NCBI RefSeq assembly: GCF_008727925.1
Contig: NZ_VTWT01000004.1
Coordinates: 62,001-126,000, forward strand
Direction: 5' to 3'
Length of the DNA: 64,000 bases
DNA from: Adhaeribacter soli
Lineage (GTDB): Bacteria > Bacteroidota > Bacteroidia > Cytophagales > Hymenobacteraceae
Part shown: positions 26,656 through 35,865 of the stretch, piece by piece
Numbering within the stretch: the first letter of the stretch is position 1
Layout: every line of letters begins with the position of its first letter
Translations under genes and position numbers: made by a program
The notes under the pieces: model-generated
The model's input: the letters and a program-made list of their open reading frames with translations, nothing else
Database searches by the model: none
Told to the model about the DNA's origin: nothing

Positions 26656-27102
26656 CTAAACCGCCACCTTCACCACTACTTTCCTAACCGCTTCCAGCGT
26701 CGTCATCGGGGCATGAGCATCAGTTGGGAAGAAAATCGTAAAGTGCCCGGCCGGAACATCGAACCAGGTTTCGGTTTTATCCGCGTAAAGGGCGAAATCC
26801 TTTTCTTCGTCGTAGGCTTTAAAAACCTCTTCGCAAAAAGCCAGCGGCCGCCAGCCCATGTGATCCACCCCGGAAACGATGTACTGAATATCGAGGTATT
26901 TGCGGTGCACTTCCAGCTTGGCCTCTTCTTTGGCAACTCCCGATGCTTCCGAAACAATGGCAAAAAGTTTGTCGCCTTCCAGGTCGTAGCGGCCGGGCGC
27001 CAGCGTTTCCAGGTTTTCAGTCTGCAGATAATTTAAAGCCTTTTCGAAAAGCGGATGCAGGCTGGTATAATTGGCGGAATTGTGAATCGAATCGAGGATC
27101 AT
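26656..27102 (-). CDS. YhcH/YjgK/YiaL family protein
   Basis: 148 residues from the ATG at 27102 (MILDSIHNSANYTS); the longer frame to 27177 adds a non-conserved hydrophobic stretch. Family features: PGRYDLEGDKLFAIV near residue 40, EVHRKYLDIQYIVSGVD with the metal-binding His/Asp, and WFDVPAGHFTIFFPTDAHAPM with conserved His and Asp near the end. Members are cupin-like proteins tied to sugar-acid or sialic-acid catabolism. The substrate here is unknown, as no sugar-acid genes adjoin. Confidence 0.88.
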   Translation of the reverse strand: MILDSIHNSANYTSLHPLFEKALNYLQTENLETLAPGRYDLEGDKLFAIVSEASGVAKEEAKLEVHRKYLDIQYIVSGVDHMGWRPLAFCEEVFKAYDEEKDFALYADKTETWFDVPAGHFTIFFPTDAHAPMTTLEAVRKVVVKVAV

Positions 27103-27285
27103 AATAAATGGTAGGATTTCAGGCGAAAAAAGTAAAAGCAGGAATTTGGCTGCCAAGGCACTAAAGTACCAAAACAAAGGCAGCGAAGCTAAACTATAAA
27201 GTCAAAAATAGTGTTAAAAAACCGGCCCCAATGGCGCAATACTGCCCGAAAGCCTTAATTTTACAAAAATAAAGAACGAACCGAA

Positions 27286-29682
27286 TTGTTATATCCTCAG
27301 AATTTTGAGCAGAAAATAGGTTTCCAGCAAATCCGCGAGATCCTGGAAAGCTATTGCCTGAGCCCGCTGGGCCTCTATTTCGTGAAGCGGATGGGTTTCC
27401 TGGACCGTTTCGACCTGGTGCAAAAACTGCTGCAGCAAACCGACGAATACGTGCGCCTGCTGAACGCCGGCACCGATTTCCCGACCCAGTATTACTTCGA
27501 CGTGAATACCCACCTGCACCGCGCTTCGGTGCAGAATACTTTCCTGGAGCCGCAGGCTTTTTTCGAGATCAAAATGTCTTTGAAAACGGTGCGCGCTTCG
27601 CTGAGTTTCTTTGCCAACCCGGAAGCGGAAGAATTGTACCCGGCCCTGAAGGCATTGGGCGCGAATGTACTCGTGGAACGGGCTTTACTGGCCGCCATCG
27701 ATAAAGTGATCGACGATAACGGCCAGGTAAAAGACGATGCCTCGCCGGAACTGGGCCGCATCAAGCGCGACCTGATCGCTCAGCAAAGCACGCTCCGCAA
27801 ACAGATCCAAAGCATTTTACGGCACGCCAAATCGCAAGGCTGGTCGCCGGACGATGCCGAACCTACCATCCGGGGCGGCCGTCTGGTAATTCCGGTCATT
27901 GCCGAATTCAAGCGCCGCCTGAAAGGCCTCATTCACGACGAATCGACTACCGGGCATACTGTTTACATTGAGCCTGAACCGGTTTTCGAAGTGAACAACG
28001 ACATTAAGGACCTGGAAAATGCTTACCAGCGCGAGCTGATCCGTTTGCTTACTTTGCTTACCGATTACCTGCGCCCGCACATTCCGGACTTGCGCAAAGC
28101 GTACCAGTATTTAGGTTTGCTCGATTTTATCCGGGCCAAAGCCGTACTGGCAAGAGAGCTGAACGCTACGCTGCCGAAGCTGCAAAAGCAACCGCATATC
28201 CGGTGGAAACAGGCTACCCATCCCTTGCTTTTCCTGAGCCACAAAGCCCAGGGGCGGGGCGTAGTGCCGCTCAGCCTTTCACTCGATCAAAATCAGCGCA
28301 TCCTGCTTATTTCCGGACCCAACGCCGGCGGTAAATCGGTCGCTCTGAAAACGGCTGGCCTGCTTCAATACATGCTGCAGTGTGGTTTATTGGTTCCGGT
28401 AGGAGAGGGCTCGGAAGCCGGTATTTTCGAAGATATTTTCCTGGATATCGGCGATGAGCAATCGATCGAGAATGACCTGAGTACCTACAGTTCCCACCTG
28501 CAGAACATGAAGCAATTCGTGCTGTTCGCCGGCAAGAAAAGCATGGTGCTGATCGATGAATTTGGTACCGGTACCGAACCGATCCTGGGCGGAGCTATTG
28601 CCGAAGCCGTGCTGGAAAAACTGAACCACCAGAAAGTTTACGGGGTAATTACCACGCACTATACCAACCTGAAAGATTACGCGGAAAAGTCGCCGGGCAT
28701 CGTGAATGGCGCCATGCGCTACGACCATAAGCAACTGCAGCCGCTTTACCAACTGGAAATCGGTAAACCCGGTAGTTCCTTTGCCATTGAAATTGCGCGC
28801 AAGATCGGCCTTCCGAAGGAAATTGTAGAGAAAGCCTCGAAACTGGTTGGTAAAGACAAGATCCGCTACGACCGCTTGCTGGAGCAGCTGGAAAGCGAAA
28901 AGAATTTGCTGGAAAAACAGAATGCCGACCTTGAGAAACAGCAGCGCAAACTCGACAAGGCGGTAAAGGAATATTCCGCACTGAAAGAACACATTGAAGA
29001 AAGCCGGACCGATATTATCCGGGAAGCGAAAGGCAAAGCGAAGTTGCTCCTGAAGGAAGCCAATCAGCAGATCGAAAGTACCATTTCCCAGATCCGGGAA
29101 AGCCAGGCCGATAAGGAAAAAACCAAAGAAGCCCGGCAGCAGCTGCAGGAATTTACCGAGAAAAAGGTAACCCCGGAGTCGAAAAAAGTAAAACGCACCA
29201 CGCCAGATAACCGGCCGCTGCAACCCGGCGATAAGGTTTCGCTGATCGGGCAGGATTCTTACGGCGAACTGGTAGGCATAAAAGGCAAAACCGCGGAAGT
29301 GTTGTTCGGTGGCCTGAAAACCATCGTGAAGGTAGACAACCTGGAACGAGCAGTTGCGGGAGCCGCCAAAATGAAGCCGGAAAAGGAAACTGCCGAAGCT
29401 TCCCGTTCCAACGTGAATATGACCAGACGCATGGCCGATTTTACCTCCACGATCGATGTACGGGGCGAACGCGCCGAGGAAGCCCTGACCAAAGTAATGG
29501 CCTTCACCGACGATGCCATTATGCTGGGAATCCCGGAGATCAAGATCATTCACGGCCGCGGCACCGGCATCCTGAAACAGATGATCCGCGATTATTTGCG
29601 GTCACAACGCGAAGTGGCCAGCGTAGCCGATGAGCACATTGAGCGCGGCGGCGATGGGGCTACGGTGGTGGTTTTGAAGTAG
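27286..29682 (+). CDS. mutS2: Endonuclease MutS2
   Basis: 798 residues. It starts with TTG at 27286 (read as MLYPQNFEQKIGFQQIR), the position where this family normally begins; no in-frame ATG exists nearby. MutS core domain with Walker A GPNAGGKSVALKTAG (about residue 345) and Walker B MVLIDEFGTGTEP (about 425), an H-motif TTHYTNLK, a long coiled coil (about 520-630, LLEKQNADLEKQQRKLDK), a KOW-like barrel (about 650-700), and a C-terminal Smr nuclease domain (IDVRGERAEEAL ... IIHGRGTGILK). It may suppress homologous recombination or rescue collided ribosomes; both roles are known in homologs. Downstream is a perfect bidirectional terminator. Confidence 0.95.
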   Translation: MLYPQNFEQKIGFQQIREILESYCLSPLGLYFVKRMGFLDRFDLVQKLLQQTDEYVRLLNAGTDFPTQYYFDVNTHLHRASVQNTFLEPQAFFEIKMSLKTVRASLSFFANPEAEELYPALKALGANVLVERALLAAIDKVIDDNGQVKDDASPELGRIKRDLIAQQSTLRKQIQSILRHAKSQGWSPDDAEPTIRGGRLVIPVIAEFKRRLKGLIHDESTTGHTVYIEPEPVFEVNNDIKDLENAYQRELIRLLTLLTDYLRPHIPDLRKAYQYLGLLDFIRAKAVLARELNATLPKLQKQPHIRWKQATHPLLFLSHKAQGRGVVPLSLSLDQNQRILLISGPNAGGKSVALKTAGLLQYMLQCGLLVPVGEGSEAGIFEDIFLDIGDEQSIENDLSTYSSHLQNMKQFVLFAGKKSMVLIDEFGTGTEPILGGAIAEAVLEKLNHQKVYGVITTHYTNLKDYAEKSPGIVNGAMRYDHKQLQPLYQLEIGKPGSSFAIEIARKIGLPKEIVEKASKLVGKDKIRYDRLLEQLESEKNLLEKQNADLEKQQRKLDKAVKEYSALKEHIEESRTDIIREAKGKAKLLLKEANQQIESTISQIRESQADKEKTKEARQQLQEFTEKKVTPESKKVKRTTPDNRPLQPGDKVSLIGQDSYGELVGIKGKTAEVLFGGLKTIVKVDNLERAVAGAAKMKPEKETAEASRSNVNMTRRMADFTSTIDVRGERAEEALTKVMAFTDDAIMLGIPEIKIIHGRGTGILKQMIRDYLRSQREVASVADEHIERGGDGATVVVLK

Positions 29683-29707
29683 AAACGGTAGCATTTCTTT
29701 CTAAAAA

Positions 29708-29761
29708 CCACATATAAAAAAGGAGCCCCTGAATTTTCAGGGGCTCCTTTTTTATATGTGG
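29708..29761. terminator. Bidirectional terminator, 26-bp perfect arms
   Basis: Arms of 26 bases with a 2-base spacer. The core is GGAGCCCCTGAA...TTCAGGGGCTCC framed by A6 and T6. It separates convergent mutS2 and the phospholipase-D-like gene and should stop both. Confidence 0.92.
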
Positions 29762-29771
29762 GAATCTCAAT

Positions 29772-32051
29772 TTAGTAAACCACCACTTTGCTCATTTGCA
29801 TGCCTTTGCTGCTGTTCAGCTGCAGGTTGTAAATGCCTTTCGGTAAGTTGTTGGTTTCGATCTTGATGTCTTCGGCGCCGTTTACTTTTACCGTGTTCTC
29901 GTAAACCTTTTTACCGGCCACATCGGTCAGGATCAGGCGAACAGAACCAATATTCTTATCCGTTACCGAAACGTTGAAAGAACCGGCGTTCGGGTTCGGA
30001 TAAACTTTCACCGTTTTCACGCTTGCATTCAGGTCTTTACCTAAACCCAGGAGCTGGAAATTAACCGCCGTGAAGCCTTTATTTAAATCCTGGATCCGTT
30101 TTGCGTGTTCCTGGTAGTATTGATTGGCAATATTGAAGTTGTGAATTACAAGGGTGTTTTCGTCGTTTTCGTTGTTGGCAGAGTTGCTCCAGTTGTGAGA
30201 GCTAACCCAAACCAGCGGATCGGAGCTTGTTGCCCCAACGTCTACTACCATGTATTTGTGGTGGAAAATGCCGCCAGTGTTTTTCCAAAGCTGAATCCGG
30301 TTGTTTAAAACTCCTTTCACGGTCATAAACGGTCCGCTTGCCTGGGTGCTGTCGTCCATGAGCATTTCAGAACGGGCTTCCATGCCTGGATTTGCCTGGA
30401 TCTGGTTTTTAATGGCAACTGCAATGTCGGAGCGCGTCATGAGCATGGTAGAAATATGCAGGTCGTTGTTGGCAGTACCAATGGTTTCGATCAGGCGGGA
30501 ATTTACGTTGTCGGAAGGGCTGAAGTAAAGCTCCACGGCCGAACCGCCAATGTTGAAGTGGTGCGGGGTATTGTCGGCTTTTGCCGGACCGAATACGCCG
30601 CCGGTCGCAGTACCGTTGCCGAACATTTCTTCAAATTCCATCCGGAAGGCTTTTGCAAGGCTTTGGTCCTGAATAACAATGGCGCTGTTCGGGTCGGTAT
30701 TTACCTGGCCTACGGTATAGTTGGTAGAACCGGTCCATACAATTGGTTTGTTCGGGTTAGTGGAATTGGCATCGATCACCACAAATTTATTGTGCATAAT
30801 GCCGCGGGGCGTATTTCTTTTTACCACCGGAATAGCGGCGTTCAGGCCGGCCAGACCCTGGCTGCCGTAGTCGTCAATTACCAGTCGTACCGTAACCCCG
30901 CGCGTTTTTGCGTTATTTAAGGCGGTTGGCAGGTTAACTAAAGTGCCGCTGTTGAAACCATACATGGTAAGGTCGATGGTTTGAGTTGCGCGGTTGATAT
31001 AGGCTACCAGCGTGTCGTCTATGGCGTTGGTAAGGGTAGTGGCGGCATTGTTTGCCGGGCCATAAGCGGTATTTACCGACCGGTTGAAATAAGGCTTAAT
31101 GGTTCCGGTTGAATTCGAGGCCGTGATCATTGGAACCACGGTAGAAACCGACGAGCCAATGCTGTTGGTAGAAGTAACCTGCACGTAATAAACCGTAGCT
31201 GGCTGCAAGCCGGAAAGAGCAATGCTATGGGTAGTTACGCTTGCAGCGCTGGTGGCATTCTGATTAAGCGCAGTTGGCGAGGTGCCATAATCTACGCGGG
31301 TGCTACCGGCATTCTGGGTTTTAAAGTTAATGGTGAAGCCGGAAGTGGTAATATTGGTAGGATAAGGAGCCGTAATTACGTTAGGAGTTGCACCCATGTC
31401 GAAATCGGAATAAACCCGCGGTAGGAGCTGGTAACCGCCGGTACCGGTGCTGGTGTACTGGCTCATGATACCCGTCAGGCCGAACGTATTGGTCGGGGCT
31501 GGTTTGTTCACGATGCCGTTCGGTCCGGTTGAGGCGCTGTTGGTCCGTACATCCTGACCTGAAACGCCATTCAGCCGATAGGTTGTATTGCCGGCAAGAG
31601 TTGTAACATTGGCGCCAGCCGTAGTTTTAATGCTGCTGTTGCCAGTAATCTGTACCAGCATGCCTTCATATTGCTCTACGTAAACGTTTGCTGCGTTTGC
31701 GGCCGTTACTACCTTGGGGGCAGGAAGCGGTTTGTTTCTGGCCAGTACGTTTACGCTGGTTACCGGATCAATTTCGAGCAAACCATTGTAGTTTTTCATC
31801 GTGCCGGTAATTTCCACGCTGTCGCCCGGAACCAGGTTGGTGATCATGGGAGCGGAGGAATAAGCAGCGATGCCGGCCACGTTATCCTGCAGGTAGCGGA
31901 TCACGCCTAGTTCCGGGCCATTGGTTACAATGCCCCGCACCGTAACAGTGCTGTTTACGGCCTGAGCCCGTGCTGCCGAAATGCTTTGCGCCTGTGCCTG
32001 GGAAGCAAGGCCTAAAGCACCCAGTAAAAACAGAGATAGAATTTTTTTCAT
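29772..32051 (-). CDS. T9SS-secreted phospholipase-D-like nuclease-type protein
   Basis: 759 residues. Signal peptide MKKILSLFLLGALGLASQAQA. About 25-215: a DUF5689/OB-fold-like domain (AVNSTVTVRGIVTNG, RYLQDNVAGIAAYSS, GDSVEITGTMKNYNG). About 220-310: fibronectin III. About 320-665: two PLD half-sites, HNKFVVID (about 430) with GSTNYT, and HHKYMVVD (about 615) with SSHNWS, as needed for an H-K-D active site. Last 75 residues: T9SS type A sorting domain (YPNPNAGSFNV ... GIYNLQLNSSKG). The domain set suggests an extracellular phosphodiesterase acting on nucleic acid or phospholipid; nuclease is more likely given the OB fold. No regulator is adjacent. Confidence 0.88.
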   Translation of the reverse strand: MKKILSLFLLGALGLASQAQAQSISAARAQAVNSTVTVRGIVTNGPELGVIRYLQDNVAGIAAYSSAPMITNLVPGDSVEITGTMKNYNGLLEIDPVTSVNVLARNKPLPAPKVVTAANAANVYVEQYEGMLVQITGNSSIKTTAGANVTTLAGNTTYRLNGVSGQDVRTNSASTGPNGIVNKPAPTNTFGLTGIMSQYTSTGTGGYQLLPRVYSDFDMGATPNVITAPYPTNITTSGFTINFKTQNAGSTRVDYGTSPTALNQNATSAASVTTHSIALSGLQPATVYYVQVTSTNSIGSSVSTVVPMITASNSTGTIKPYFNRSVNTAYGPANNAATTLTNAIDDTLVAYINRATQTIDLTMYGFNSGTLVNLPTALNNAKTRGVTVRLVIDDYGSQGLAGLNAAIPVVKRNTPRGIMHNKFVVIDANSTNPNKPIVWTGSTNYTVGQVNTDPNSAIVIQDQSLAKAFRMEFEEMFGNGTATGGVFGPAKADNTPHHFNIGGSAVELYFSPSDNVNSRLIETIGTANNDLHISTMLMTRSDIAVAIKNQIQANPGMEARSEMLMDDSTQASGPFMTVKGVLNNRIQLWKNTGGIFHHKYMVVDVGATSSDPLVWVSSHNWSNSANNENDENTLVIHNFNIANQYYQEHAKRIQDLNKGFTAVNFQLLGLGKDLNASVKTVKVYPNPNAGSFNVSVTDKNIGSVRLILTDVAGKKVYENTVKVNGAEDIKIETNNLPKGIYNLQLNSSKGMQMSKVVVY

Positions 32052-32275
32052 ATCTGGATTTTAGAGTAATGAAATTTGCTTTAAATAGAATTCTAAATAT
32101 ATTTGAATGAATATGTCCGTTTTCAGTATCTCTCTGAAAAGCAGCCGGTAAAGATAGTGGTTTTTTAATAAAAAAAGCATTTTTCCCTGTTAAGGAAATG
32201 CAAATTTTTAGGCTGGTATATTTTGTTGGATTTCTCCTGCAGTTAGCCCTTGAGGCGATGTGTAAATTCTTCTGC

Positions 32276-33292
32276 TTAATGAATATTCACTTCCGGGCTT
32301 AACTCGATCCCGAATTTTTCCTTTACCGAAGCAATAATATCGTGGGCCAAAGCTTTGATCTTGTTGCCTTCCGCGCCGCCGTAATTTACCAGCACCAGTG
32401 CCTGGTTTTTGTGCACGCCGTAGTTATCGATCTGTTTGCCTTTCCAGCCTAGTTGTTCAATGAGCCAGCCGGCCGGCACCTTAATTTTAGTTTCCGAAAC
32501 CACGTAGCCCGGCATTTCCGGATACAGTTTTTTCAGGCTTTCGAATACCGATTTATCTACTTCCGGATTCTTAAAGAAGCTGCCCGCGTTGCCGATCACC
32601 GCCGGGTCCGGAAGCTTGCTTTTCCGGATGGCACAAACCGCTTCGCTGATGGCTTTCAGGTTCAGGTCGGTAATTTCCATGGCGGCCAGGGTTTTCTGAA
32701 TATCGCCATAGGAAGTGTTGAATTCCGGTTTTTTGCGCAGCTTCAGCGTAACCGAAACAATGATGTATTTGCCTTTCCCGGCTTTTTTGAAATAGCTTTC
32801 GCGGTAACCAAAATCGCAGGCATTTTTATTGAAGGTTTCTACTTGGCCGCTTTCCACGTTCACCGCTTCCAGGCTTTCGAACACGTCTTTTAATTCCACG
32901 CCGTAAGCGCCAATATTTTGCAAAGGGGCCGCCCCAACCGTCCCGGGAATTAAACTTAAGTTCTCTACACCGGCTAAACCGTGCTCGATGCAGAAAAGCA
33001 CCATTTCGTGCCACACTTCGCCGCTGCCCGCTTTCACGAACGCATAATCTTCGTTCTGGTCAATTAGCGAAATGCCTTTGATGTTGTTTTTCAGCACCGC
33101 GCCTTCAAAATTCCGGGTAAACAACACGTTGCTGCCGCCGCCTAAGATCAGCTTTTCAGCGTTTTTGATTTCCGGGTGTTGCAAAAGCTGCTGCAGTTCT
33201 GCCACATTCTCGAACGTAGCAAAATAGCGGGCTTTCACCTCGATGCCGAAGGTGTTGTAAGGTTTAAGCGAAAAATTTTCCTGTAAAAGCAT
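32276..33292 (-). CDS. murB: UDP-N-acetylmuramate dehydrogenase
   Basis: 338 residues, type I (E. coli-like) length. FAD-binding signatures LILGGGSNVLFT (about 47-58) and LSLIPGTVGAAPLQNIGAYGVEL (about 117-139), catalytic Ser in VIGNAGSFFKNPEV (about 232), FGYRESYFK, and the terminal Glu in SPEVNIH. It reduces UDP-GlcNAc-enolpyruvate to UDP-MurNAc with NADPH, a committed cytosolic step in peptidoglycan synthesis. A TATTTTTG (33316-33309 on the minus strand) 17 bases ahead of the ATG is a likely -7 element. It is monocistronic. Confidence 0.96.
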   Translation of the reverse strand: MLLQENFSLKPYNTFGIEVKARYFATFENVAELQQLLQHPEIKNAEKLILGGGSNVLFTRNFEGAVLKNNIKGISLIDQNEDYAFVKAGSGEVWHEMVLFCIEHGLAGVENLSLIPGTVGAAPLQNIGAYGVELKDVFESLEAVNVESGQVETFNKNACDFGYRESYFKKAGKGKYIIVSVTLKLRKKPEFNTSYGDIQKTLAAMEITDLNLKAISEAVCAIRKSKLPDPAVIGNAGSFFKNPEVDKSVFESLKKLYPEMPGYVVSETKIKVPAGWLIEQLGWKGKQIDNYGVHKNQALVLVNYGGAEGNKIKALAHDIIASVKEKFGIELSPEVNIH

Positions 33293-33450
33293 GGATTCAG
33301 ATTTGTCCCAAAAATACGAAAACCAATCCGGTTTTCAGGCGAATTGGTTTTTCGTTATTATTTTTAAATGTAGGGACAGGTCGCGACCTGTCCGCAAGCA
33401 TATTGCGTCAAAAATCTGAGATCCAGGTTTCTTTTCCGGTATCCTGAATA

Positions 33451-34243
33451 TTAGTTAATGGTTTCCTGCACCGGCGTTTTCGGTTTATTGCCGCTAAAAT
33501 CCAAGGTCTGTAGCACCGATACATGCAAAATATGGTTCATGGCATTTGCTTGCCGGTAAGGGGTCAGGAACTGGTTCATGTAGCCAAGTTCCAGGCGGGT
33601 TTTCTTATCGTGGAACACCCCAACGGCAGCCAGGAAACGGTTCTGATCGAAGACATTACTGTTAAGCGCAGGGGCGGCTACGTTTAAAAAGATTTCGTCC
33701 TGCAAGGCAAAATAAACCACATTTTTTGCCTCCGGTTTTCTGGTAAGATCCAGAATGGTACGGTTGAAATAGCGGATTCGGTTGCCGTATTTGGTGGATC
33801 CGGGAGAAACGCTTCCATCCATATGAAGGCGGAGTTGTTCTACAAACCGATGTTCCAGGCGTAACCGGTGCGTCATGTTCAGGTTGGCTGGCCTGTGGTT
33901 GAAGATCACCTGTTCCCAGATGCGGTGTTCCGTGGCATAAGCATTCAGGCCGGCGTTGTGCGAATTGATATACGCGTAACCGGCCGTTAAATTAAGTTGC
34001 GGGTTCAGGTAGCGGATCAGGCCGGCGCGTAGCAGGTTTTGTTTGGCAAATTTTACGTCTTCATCCATGCGGAACTGCACATCGGCATGAATGCCCCACT
34101 TTTCGCCCAATTTGTATTGGCCGAAATAGGTAAACCAGTTCTGCTGGTTGTGGATGTTTTTTTCGGAAGGCTCAAGCGGCGCCTGGGCGAAAACCTGCAG
34201 CGAAAGGAATAAGGAAAAGATGGAAAGAAAGGTTTTTTTTCAT
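33451..34243 (-). pseudogene. DUF2490 outer-membrane protein, frameshifted at a poly-A tract
   Basis: The body (33451-34110 and upstream to about 34230) reads APLEPSEKNIHNQQNWFTYFG, then QYKLGEKWGIHADVQFRMDED..., a DUF2490 family beta-barrel with alternating aromatic strands. The natural start ATG at 34243 is followed by A8, giving MKKNLSFHLFLIP and a stop. With A7 the frame would read MKKTFLSIFSLFLSLQVFAQ, a perfect signal peptide joined to the body. So one extra A (T8 at 34233-34240 on the plus strand) shifts the frame. This is a sequencing error, phase variation by slippage, or a true loss. The role is unknown; the predicted place is the outer membrane. Confidence 0.85.
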
Positions 34244-34368
34244 AGTTGGGAAAACAGTTGCTTTTCCATTACGGGCGGAGGCCCTAATTATTGTGATGCC
34301 TCTGAAATTCCTGGAAAAAAAGCAATTCCTGGAGAATCGTGGTTTTTGAAGCCTGCAACGGCAAACGG

Positions 34369-34416
34369 GAAAGCCCCGGTAGCGTAGGGTTTAAACCCTA
34401 CGCTACCGGGGCTTTC
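34369..34416. repeat. 48-bp perfect palindrome over the 3' end of a gene
   Basis: Two 24-base arms with no spacer, the half-site being GAAAGCCCCGGTAGCGTAGG plus GTTT. On the minus strand it contains the last codons and TAG stop of the flavoprotein gene at 34398. It can fold as a very stable terminator-like hairpin. Confidence 0.9.
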
Positions 34417-35603
34417 ATTAAAATAGCCTGAGCTGCAAAGTAAGCCGTTGAAAAACAACCTTGCAACAGAAAGCCGCCGGTAGGAGCGTCCCAATCCAGC
34501 ATTTCGCCAACTACTGAAATATGCGGAAAAGATTTGAGCGAAAAATCCTGATTCACTGCCTCCAGCGAAATACCTCCAACCGTAGAAATCGCTTCTTCGA
34601 TGGGACGCAAAGACGAAATTGGAACTTCCAGTTGCTTGATCTTGTGCATCAGTTTTTCCGGATTCAGGTAATCTTCTTTAGAAGTGAAAAGTTTGATGAG
34701 GGCTAATTGCGCTTTGCTAAGCTTAAAATCCTGCTCGTAATTTTTCGGTTGAATTTGTTTGCCCTGCACTTTTTGGAGCAATTGATCTACTGAATTTAGG
34801 GGTTTGAAATCCAGCGTTAAAAAAGCTTCTTTCCCGGTATTTAAAACCTCCCGGATCTTCGGCACAACCGGATAAATAGCATTGCCTTCCAGACCATAAT
34901 CCGTGATTAATGCTTCGCCTCTTAAACTGAAATCCTCAACCATTACCTGAAGGTTTTTCAGAGGTGCACCGGCGAATTTATTACGGAGATCTTCGGGCCA
35001 GTTTACGTTTACGCCGCAATTGGAGCTTTGAAACGGTAGGGTTTTGATGCCTAAAAGTCTGAAAGCATCCAGCCAGTTTCCGGTAGAACCCGTTACCGGC
35101 CAGGAAGCGCCGCCCAAAGCAAAAATATAATGATCGGCTTCGGGTGTAATTTCGGTTTCCTGAAGTTTTAAGATTGGTTTATATGCAGCATTGAACCCAA
35201 CAAACTCGTGCTGAAAATGAAAGGAAACGCCATTTTGCAAAAGCCGGTATTTGATCTTTTGCAGCACCGTAATGGGTTTAATGCCTTTTTCCGGAAAAAC
35301 CCGGCCGCTGGATCCTACAAAAGTTGGGATGCCTAAACATGCCAGCCAGTTACGCGTGTCTTCGGAATTGAAAGCTGCTAAAGCAGGTTCCAGGAAATCT
35401 TTGGGAGTGTATTGGTTGAAAAGTTCTTCGCCCTCCGCACTGTTGGTCAGGTTAAAACCGCCGTTTCCGGCTACTAAGAATTTCCGGCCCAGCGCTTTTC
35501 CTTTTTCGTAAATGTGCACTTCGCAATGCGGACTTAACACATCCGCTGCCATTAAACCGGCCGCGCCGCCACCAATAATGGCAATTGTTTTTCGGGAAGT
35601 CAT
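34398..35603 (-). CDS. NAD(P)/FAD-dependent oxidoreductase, HI0933/BaiN family (TIGR03862-like)
   Basis: 401 residues. N-terminal FAD Rossmann motif IAIIGGGAAGLMAADVL (residues 7-23) and the family signature KGKALGRKFLVAGNGGFNLTN (about 36-56). The central insert carries the HI0933-type helical and beta region, and VGEMLDWDAPTGGFLLQGCFSTA near the C-terminus closes the FAD site. It is a cytosolic flavoprotein of unknown substrate. The last residues KAPVA are encoded by the palindrome at 34369, so the natural C-terminus has been replaced or extended. A TTATTTTTG element lies about 40 bases upstream of the ATG. Confidence 0.9.
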   Translation of the reverse strand: MTSRKTIAIIGGGAAGLMAADVLSPHCEVHIYEKGKALGRKFLVAGNGGFNLTNSAEGEELFNQYTPKDFLEPALAAFNSEDTRNWLACLGIPTFVGSSGRVFPEKGIKPITVLQKIKYRLLQNGVSFHFQHEFVGFNAAYKPILKLQETEITPEADHYIFALGGASWPVTGSTGNWLDAFRLLGIKTLPFQSSNCGVNVNWPEDLRNKFAGAPLKNLQVMVEDFSLRGEALITDYGLEGNAIYPVVPKIREVLNTGKEAFLTLDFKPLNSVDQLLQKVQGKQIQPKNYEQDFKLSKAQLALIKLFTSKEDYLNPEKLMHKIKQLEVPISSLRPIEEAISTVGGISLEAVNQDFSLKSFPHISVVGEMLDWDAPTGGFLLQGCFSTAYFAAQAILMKAPVA

Positions 35604-35682
35604 CTGGTAAGCGCTGTGGAAACGAAAAAGGTGCCCGCAAAAATAAGAAAACCGATCCGGTTTCCTGGCGGATTGCTGAAAA

Positions 35683-35843
35683 TGTCATCCTGAGCGCTAG
35701 CGAAGGATCTTGTCGGCTTCCCATAGAAGGGCTATTTCCAAGCAGCACTTTTAGCGCTCCAAACCATAGCAATTCTAAACAACGTTGCTGTTTGCTTTTC
35801 TACTATAAGCCAACAAGGTCCTTCGCTAGCGCTCAGGATGACA
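35683..35843. repeat. REP-like inverted repeat with 37-bp arms
   Basis: Arms 35683-35719 and 35807-35843 match with two differences; the key motif is CCTGAGCGCTAGCGAAGGA. The loop of about 87 bases has no ORF. A half copy is at 46036-46067 and a weaker CATTCTGAG match is near 60356. This fits the dispersed TCATTCTGAGCG-type repeats of Bacteroidota. Confidence 0.8.
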
Positions 35844-35865
35844 AAAAGATTTGAGATATAAAAAG

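Noticed and set aside
26554-27036. 160-codon open frame on the plus strand
   Set aside because: It starts in the omegaRNA-like element and continues antisense to the YhcH gene, so it is a shadow.
28387-29553. 388-codon open frame on the minus strand within mutS2
   Set aside because: It lies antisense to a clearly conserved gene, lacks any domain, and arises from the codon bias of mutS2.
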